Assembly: GCA_016218025.1 (NCBI GenBank) | Contig: JACRFD010000086.1 | Span: 22,339 to 86,338 of the forward strand | DNA: 64,000 nucleotides | DNA from: Ignavibacteriales bacterium | Lineage (GTDB): Bacteria > Bacteroidota > Ignavibacteria > UBA10030 > SZUA-254 | Direction: 5' to 3' | In this document: piece by piece, positions 58,825 through 64,000 of the stretch | Position numbering within the stretch: the stretch's first letter is position 1 | Layout: each line of letters begins with the position of its first letter | Notes under the pieces: generated by a model | Seen by the model: only the letters and a program-made list of their open reading frames with translations | Told to the model about the DNA's origin: nothing | Database searches by the model: none | Position numbers and translations under genes: made by a program

Positions 58825-59721
58825 TCAAAATGGGAATTTTTTCGCATACCAATCTTTTGTAACATCCATCCAGAAAAAGAGTCCCCTCCACTTGCCGAAA
58901 TGTTTGTAATGATTTTCTATTACTTTATCGCTGCACTTTTTTCCGTTTCGATGAATCTCAAAGAATTTACCGCGGCACCAGCTATCAATACCAAGATAGT
59001 CGTATCGTCCCAAAAGTTTTAAAATATTTCCTGCGGCGTAAGGACCAATTCCCTTTACAGAACGGACTTTTTTAAATAATTCTTCTGTTGATAACCCGCT
59101 TGTTTGCCATTTTTCAATATCAATATTGCCTTTAGTTATTCTTCGCGATAATTCAAGAATATATGGTGCGCGGTAGCCGGCTCTGATTTCTTTTCGAAGA
59201 TATTTTTCCGTAAAACCAGCAATTACCTCAGGTGTGGGAAACGTGAAATATGAATCGTCTAACTTGAATCCCAATTTTTTACAAAGATTATCTACCATGA
59301 TTTCCGTCAGCGCCCAACTGCAATTCGTTGTGCAGATCATTTTAACGACATCTTCAAATACTGTCGGTGCACGCAACAGCCTTCCTGCACCAGCTTTCGG
59401 AACCCATTTAAAATCGGCATTCTTATTTGCTTCAGTATAAAATTCGGAATAGTCTTCATCCAAACGAAAACAACTTCTCAATTGAGTAACTGCTTCTTCC
59501 CTCTCAATTTTCGAGAGATTTTCAGATGAAAATATATTCAGCGTTTGTTTTTTCAGATAAGATATTTTCGCAACAACTTTTTTCTCTGAAGCAAAATCTA
59601 AGACTCGGATCAGGCAATCATTTTTCTTGTCAATTTCAAAAGGCGGTAAAGCACACCACCCATGACTGTAAACTGTCCGCCAGAAATTAAAACCATCGGG
59701 GACTCTTATATTAAATCTCAT
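58825..59721 (-). CDS. HhH-GPD DNA glycosylase (3-methyladenine/OGG-like)
   Basis: VRSVKGIGPYAAGNILKLLGRYDYLGIDSW (HhH-GPD); FEDVVKMICTTNCSW. Confidence 0.9.
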   Translation of the reverse strand: MRFNIRVPDGFNFWRTVYSHGWCALPPFEIDKKNDCLIRVLDFASEKKVVAKISYLKKQTLNIFSSENLSKIEREEAVTQLRSCFRLDEDYSEFYTEANKNADFKWVPKAGAGRLLRAPTVFEDVVKMICTTNCSWALTEIMVDNLCKKLGFKLDDSYFTFPTPEVIAGFTEKYLRKEIRAGYRAPYILELSRRITKGNIDIEKWQTSGLSTEELFKKVRSVKGIGPYAAGNILKLLGRYDYLGIDSWCRGKFFEIHRNGKKCSDKVIENHYKHFGKWRGLFFWMDVTKDWYAKKFPF

Positions 59722-60836
59722 TCACCGTCTCTGATTGAGGAAATATTTGTGAGAAGTTTTTGATTGGTTGGGAATTTATCTAATGCTTTTTGAAGTGTAA
59801 GCATAGCATCCTTAGGTTTCATCCGGTGAAGTGCCCTGCGAAGCATCTGGTATTTCCCCGTATCCGATCCGAATAATAATTCCTCTCTTCTGGTTCCCGA
59901 TTTTGGGATGTTGATAGCGGGGAAAATTCTCAGATCGGCAAGCTCACGATCCAAAACTAATTCCATATTTCCGGTACCTTTAAATTCCTGAAATATTAAT
60001 TCATCCATTCTGGAATTTGTTTCAATCAAAGCCGTGGCAAGTATTGTCAGCGAACCTTTTCCTTCAAGTGCACGGGCAGCACCGAAAATCTTTTTTGGAA
60101 TCTCCAAAGCACGTATATCAACTCCGCCCGACATTGTTCGTCCGCTTCCTCGTTGGGCGGCATTGAATGCTCTTCCCATCCTTGTCAGTGAATCGACTAA
60201 TAAAACTACATCCTCTCCGGCTTCGACTTTCCGCTTTGCATATTCGAGTACAAATTGAGATAAACGGACATGACTTTCGCGATCACTATCATTAGAGCTT
60301 GCGAATACTTGTCCGCGTATTGACCTTCGCATCTCCGTCACCTCTTCAGGTCTCTCATCAACAAGTAAAACAATCAATTCAATTTCCGGATGATTTGTAC
60401 TTATTGCATGTGCGAATTGCTGCATTAATATTGTCTTCCCGGCTTTCGGCGGAGATACAATTAAAGCACGCTGCCCTTTTCCAAGCGGACATAAAAGATC
60501 AACTATCCTCATCGAAATGTCGTTCGAAGAATTCGTAAGTTTTATTCTTTCATCCGGGTCAATGGCAGTTCGTTTAGAAAACTCTGTAACATCTTTCCAA
60601 ACATCAGGTTCCAACCCATTTATTTTGAGAATTGAACCGACCTCAAATTTTCCGTGCCGGCTTCGTTGTAATTTTGTTTCAATAAAACATCCTTCCCGCA
60701 ACGAATATTCTCTTATCTTATTATAATTTAATTGGGGATCCCTTGGTTGTCTATCGATTTCAGTTGATATTTGCCGGAGGAAACCTCCAAATCTCCGGTC
60801 TAACTCCAGGATACCGGAATCGCTATTTTCATTCAT
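59718..60836 (-). CDS. rho: Transcription termination factor Rho (short form)
   Basis: SPPKAGKTILMQQFA, LLVDERPEEVTEMRRS, VDSLTRMGRAFNAAQ, GTGNMELVLDRELADLRIFPAINIPKSGTRREELL. Confidence 0.93.
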   Translation of the reverse strand: MNENSDSGILELDRRFGGFLRQISTEIDRQPRDPQLNYNKIREYSLREGCFIETKLQRSRHGKFEVGSILKINGLEPDVWKDVTEFSKRTAIDPDERIKLTNSSNDISMRIVDLLCPLGKGQRALIVSPPKAGKTILMQQFAHAISTNHPEIELIVLLVDERPEEVTEMRRSIRGQVFASSNDSDRESHVRLSQFVLEYAKRKVEAGEDVVLLVDSLTRMGRAFNAAQRGSGRTMSGGVDIRALEIPKKIFGAARALEGKGSLTILATALIETNSRMDELIFQEFKGTGNMELVLDRELADLRIFPAINIPKSGTRREELLFGSDTGKYQMLRRALHRMKPKDAMLTLQKALDKFPTNQKLLTNISSIRDGE

Positions 60837-60974
60837 TCTTACTCTGGTAAATTTAATTGTGTGATATATTTAATATAGAAACTCAGCAGGTTATAAGCAA
60901 TGGTGCGGTTTATTATTTGAAGAAATGAAAAAGTATAGTTATCTTCAACATTATAAAATAAAAAGATTATAGTA

Positions 60975-61919
60975 ATGAGTTCACATACCGGATTTGTATA
61001 TCACGAAAAATTTCTTGAGCACGATACAGGCGCCGGTCATCCTGAAAATGCTGAGCGGTTGAAGGCAATCGTAAACCGATTGAAGGAGTGCGGCTTATGG
61101 AAACAACTTCAACATTTAATCATTGATGAAGCAGAACAGAATTGGCTCTTAAGAGTTCATACAAACGAACATTTAAAATATCTTAAGCAGGCATGTAAAC
61201 AAAACTTAAGGACTGTTGATCAGGGAGATACTCAAGTTTCAGCCGAGTCATATAATGCAGCAATTCTTGCTGCCGGCGGTGCTATTACCGCAACCGATGC
61301 TGTGATGAGCGGTTTACTTAAAAACGCATTCTGTGCTGTGCGTCCGCCGGGTCATCATGCCGAACGGGATAAAGCAATGGGTTTTTGTTTGCTGAACAAT
61401 GCGGCAATATGTGCAAGATATGCGCAAGTGAAATCCGGCGCTGAGCGTATTGCTATACTCGATTGGGATGTCCATCACGGCAATGGGACCCAGCATATTT
61501 TTTATGATGATAAATCGGTTTTGTATATCAGTACACATCAATTTCCATTTTATCCGGGGACAGGCAGCCGCGGAGAAAGGGGTGTTGGAAACGGTGAAGG
61601 TTACACGTTGAACATACCAATGTTCGCTGGAAGCGGTGAAATAGAATTCTTGGAAGTTTTTAAGGAACAAATTATTCCCTCGCTAAATAATTTTTGTCCC
61701 GACCTGCTGATCATCTCAGCCGGTTTCGACGCACACAAAGATGATCCTCTCGGTAATCTGCAATTAACGGAAGATTCATTCGGAATTTTTACAGAATTAT
61801 TAATGGATACCTGCGAAAATTTGTGCGGCGGCAGAATTGTTTCAGTACTTGAAGGCGGGTACAATATGAAAGCTTTAAGTGCAAGTGTTGAGGCACATAT
61901 CCGGACATTAATAAGCTAA
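60975..61919 (+). CDS. Histone deacetylase family hydrolase
   Basis: AVRPPGHHAERDKAMGFCLLNNAAICARY, ILDWDVHHGNGTQHIFYDD, ISAGFDAHKDDPLG. Confidence 0.95.
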   Translation: MSSHTGFVYHEKFLEHDTGAGHPENAERLKAIVNRLKECGLWKQLQHLIIDEAEQNWLLRVHTNEHLKYLKQACKQNLRTVDQGDTQVSAESYNAAILAAGGAITATDAVMSGLLKNAFCAVRPPGHHAERDKAMGFCLLNNAAICARYAQVKSGAERIAILDWDVHHGNGTQHIFYDDKSVLYISTHQFPFYPGTGSRGERGVGNGEGYTLNIPMFAGSGEIEFLEVFKEQIIPSLNNFCPDLLIISAGFDAHKDDPLGNLQLTEDSFGIFTELLMDTCENLCGGRIVSVLEGGYNMKALSASVEAHIRTLIS

Positions 61920-61945
61920 ATCTATACACTTAATAATAATCAACT

Positions 61946-62965
61946 ATGAGTAATAAGAACGAAATAAAATCTTCACGTGTAAAATTATTATCGATATCAT
62001 CCAGAGTTGTACGGGCTTTCAGTGTGTTATTGATATTGGTGATGTTGATATTTATTGCACCATTATTATTTCACTACTTTGAAGATGCAACTTCTTATAA
62101 ATTTATACGGTGGATTATTGATGCCGACAAAACCTTACTTGTTATGGTAAAAGAAAACATTCCCACAAAAATTGCCGGGAAAGATATGTCGAGATGGATT
62201 GCCATTGTGGGATTATTTATAATAAGCGGTTCATTAACAAGAATGAGTGAAAAACTAAGGGATAAATCTGAATATTTCAAATACAAGGATAATGTTGAAT
62301 CCTGGAAAAAACAGATGCACTTATCGGATAACGCGATCGTGCTTACACCGTTGAATGAAAAACTTGAACAACTAAAAAATGCTAAGAAAAAAGACCGCGA
62401 TCAATTATTAAAAGATTTTATCGAAACTAAGAAGAAGTTAGACGAAATGGGTCGTGACCTTGCATTCCTTGCAATCGATGTTGTTGATTCTACAGGAATG
62501 AAAGAAGGTGAAGAGAAGGCAATAATCGAACACGACTTCAAAGAATATAAACGATTTGTTGAAAGGTCTTTAACATCATTTGGTTCTTTGAAATCTGCAT
62601 GGACGCCGGATGGAGTAATGAGCTGCTTCAGCACTGTTGATGCAGCAGTTAGAGCGGCAAGGGAGATAATAACCGGTTTGGATGCTTTTAATAAGAACGT
62701 TAAAGGAATGAAACGCAATTTTAAGGTTAGATGCGGCGTGAACTCGGGATTTGTTTACTTCGATGAAACTGTGCCGTTAGAGGAAATCAGCGACCGGGTA
62801 ATAGATATTGCAGGTCATATGCAAAAGAATGCCGCTCCGAATACAGTCTGCATTGCAAAACCAACAATCGAACCTCTGAACGAGCGGAATGGCTTTGAAC
62901 CATCAGGCAGGGTCGTTGATGGTTATGAAGTTTACGAATGGAAAAAAGGTGGTTCCATTACATAA
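61946..62965 (+). CDS. Membrane-anchored class III nucleotide cyclase-like protein
   Basis: Two N-terminal TM segments; LAFLAIDVVDSTGMKEGEE, AWTPDGVMSCFSTVDAAVRAA, RCGVNSGFVYFDE, DIAGHMQKNA. Confidence 0.8.
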   Translation: MSNKNEIKSSRVKLLSISSRVVRAFSVLLILVMLIFIAPLLFHYFEDATSYKFIRWIIDADKTLLVMVKENIPTKIAGKDMSRWIAIVGLFIISGSLTRMSEKLRDKSEYFKYKDNVESWKKQMHLSDNAIVLTPLNEKLEQLKNAKKKDRDQLLKDFIETKKKLDEMGRDLAFLAIDVVDSTGMKEGEEKAIIEHDFKEYKRFVERSLTSFGSLKSAWTPDGVMSCFSTVDAAVRAAREIITGLDAFNKNVKGMKRNFKVRCGVNSGFVYFDETVPLEEISDRVIDIAGHMQKNAAPNTVCIAKPTIEPLNERNGFEPSGRVVDGYEVYEWKKGGSIT

Positions 62966-63003
62966 TGAAAAATAACATCTGATAATGATTATCGATTTTT
63001 TAT

Positions 63004-63834
63004 TTACCTCTTTTTCATAATTCTGATATCACCCTTTTCGGATGAAAGTTTCAGTAATGGACCACCGCCGTTGATACTTTCATAAAGATCAATACATTTG
63101 CGTGAACTTCGTTTATAATTGATATCAAAATCTGAATCAAAATCTACTCTCCTTCCAAAATCTGTATCTATTTTAAATCCGTCCTCGGATGGAATATAGA
63201 TTTCTATTTTCCCTTTGTATGTTTCAATTTTACTTGTGGAGATTAATTTTGAAAATTCAATACTCCCTTCTCCTTTATATGTTTCGAGATTAACCGACCC
63301 TTCCAGATTTTCTATTCTCATACTGCCTTTGTATGTTTCAATATTCAAATCCGATTTGAGACCCTTAATTTTTGAATCGGATTTATAATCTTTAATTTTC
63401 AATGATGCGGTGGACGGCATCTTAATTCGGTAATGAACCAATGGTAAAGAACCGGTATTAACGTCGAACCAACCGAAAAACCATGAATCATGTTTTTTTA
63501 CGCGATCATAGTCGGTTATTATATCTACCCTTTTATCTCTTTCTCTGATTCTAATTTGAGTTTCATCAACTTTTTCTTCCTCATCATCACCGGTGTCATC
63601 CGATTCGATTTTAGCAATGATTTCCACACACGGCTTTTCCCATGTTTCAATGCTTATACTTCCTTTGTAAGTATCAATAAATACAATCCCATCCGCCGGG
63701 AGATCTACCGTTTTGTTAACGGTTCTGGAAGTTTGGGCATATGCCGAAATATTTAAAAATATATTAATCAGCAAAAGACACGATAAATAAGAAATCACCT
63801 TTTTCATTCTATATCTCCTTTTATAATCTGCCAT
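63004..63834 (-). CDS. Secreted DUF4097-like beta-repeat protein
   Basis: Signal peptide; repeated IDTYKGSISIE, NIETYKGSMRIE, NLETYKGEGSIE, KIETYKGKIEI. Confidence 0.78.
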   Translation of the reverse strand: MADYKRRYRMKKVISYLSCLLLINIFLNISAYAQTSRTVNKTVDLPADGIVFIDTYKGSISIETWEKPCVEIIAKIESDDTGDDEEEKVDETQIRIRERDKRVDIITDYDRVKKHDSWFFGWFDVNTGSLPLVHYRIKMPSTASLKIKDYKSDSKIKGLKSDLNIETYKGSMRIENLEGSVNLETYKGEGSIEFSKLISTSKIETYKGKIEIYIPSEDGFKIDTDFGRRVDFDSDFDINYKRSSRKCIDLYESINGGGPLLKLSSEKGDIRIMKKR

Positions 63835-64000
63835 AGAGATACGTTTTAGAGTTTGATATGTCCAGTTGCCTCATAATAAAATGTAACCGAAGAGAAGAGA
63901 AAGATACAAAGAGGAAAAGGTATTAAGCAAGGGCTTTTTTCTTGGAGAAGATAACATTGTTTTTTCTTTCAAGTGAGAGTGATAGATCAGAGAATTTGGA

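Noticed and set aside
1-64000. CRISPR array
   Set aside because: No regularly spaced 24-40 bp direct repeats with unique spacers; the heptamer arrays have no spacers.
1-64000. Integrase, transposase or prophage structural genes
   Set aside because: None recognised among the ORFs; ORF6N genes alone are not sufficient to call a prophage.

Overview
The window looks like chromosomal DNA from the Bacteroidota/Chlorobiota/Ignavibacteria side of the tree. This is inferred from T9SS-type C-terminal sorting domains, LTD/FlgD-like surface proteins, TonB receptors and intergenic repeat style. About 50 supported genes include a kdsA-kdsC-kdsD-lptC-ostA-lptB operon, an NfrA/NfrB-like pair with a response regulator, peptidase T, an OPT transporter, purE, ispE, several metallopeptidases (M1, M6, M28), Rho with a DNA glycosylase, a histone-deacetylase-family hydrolase, and a bacterial SRP RNA. 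Signals most worth a second look: (1) two tandem ORF6N-domain genes downstream of a methyltransferase-endonuclease fusion each carry, at the same codon position, a perfect 13+1+13 bp inverted repeat. The ends and centre are shared (TTTGA-N5-CAATTTG-N5'-TCAAA), while 4 of the 5 inner base pairs differ between paralogs and every difference is compensated. (2) Phase-locked drifting heptamer (once octamer) arrays fill intergenic gaps and also appear inside coding sequences, including ispE. (3) A UvrD-type SF1 helicase is split between motifs IV and V by a lipoprotein gene resembling a catalytically degenerate endonuclease/exonuclease/phosphatase fold. (4) Dispersed multi-hairpin elements recur between genes. 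No CRISPR array, rRNA or intact tRNA was seen. All family calls come from reading motifs in the supplied translations; no database search was run.
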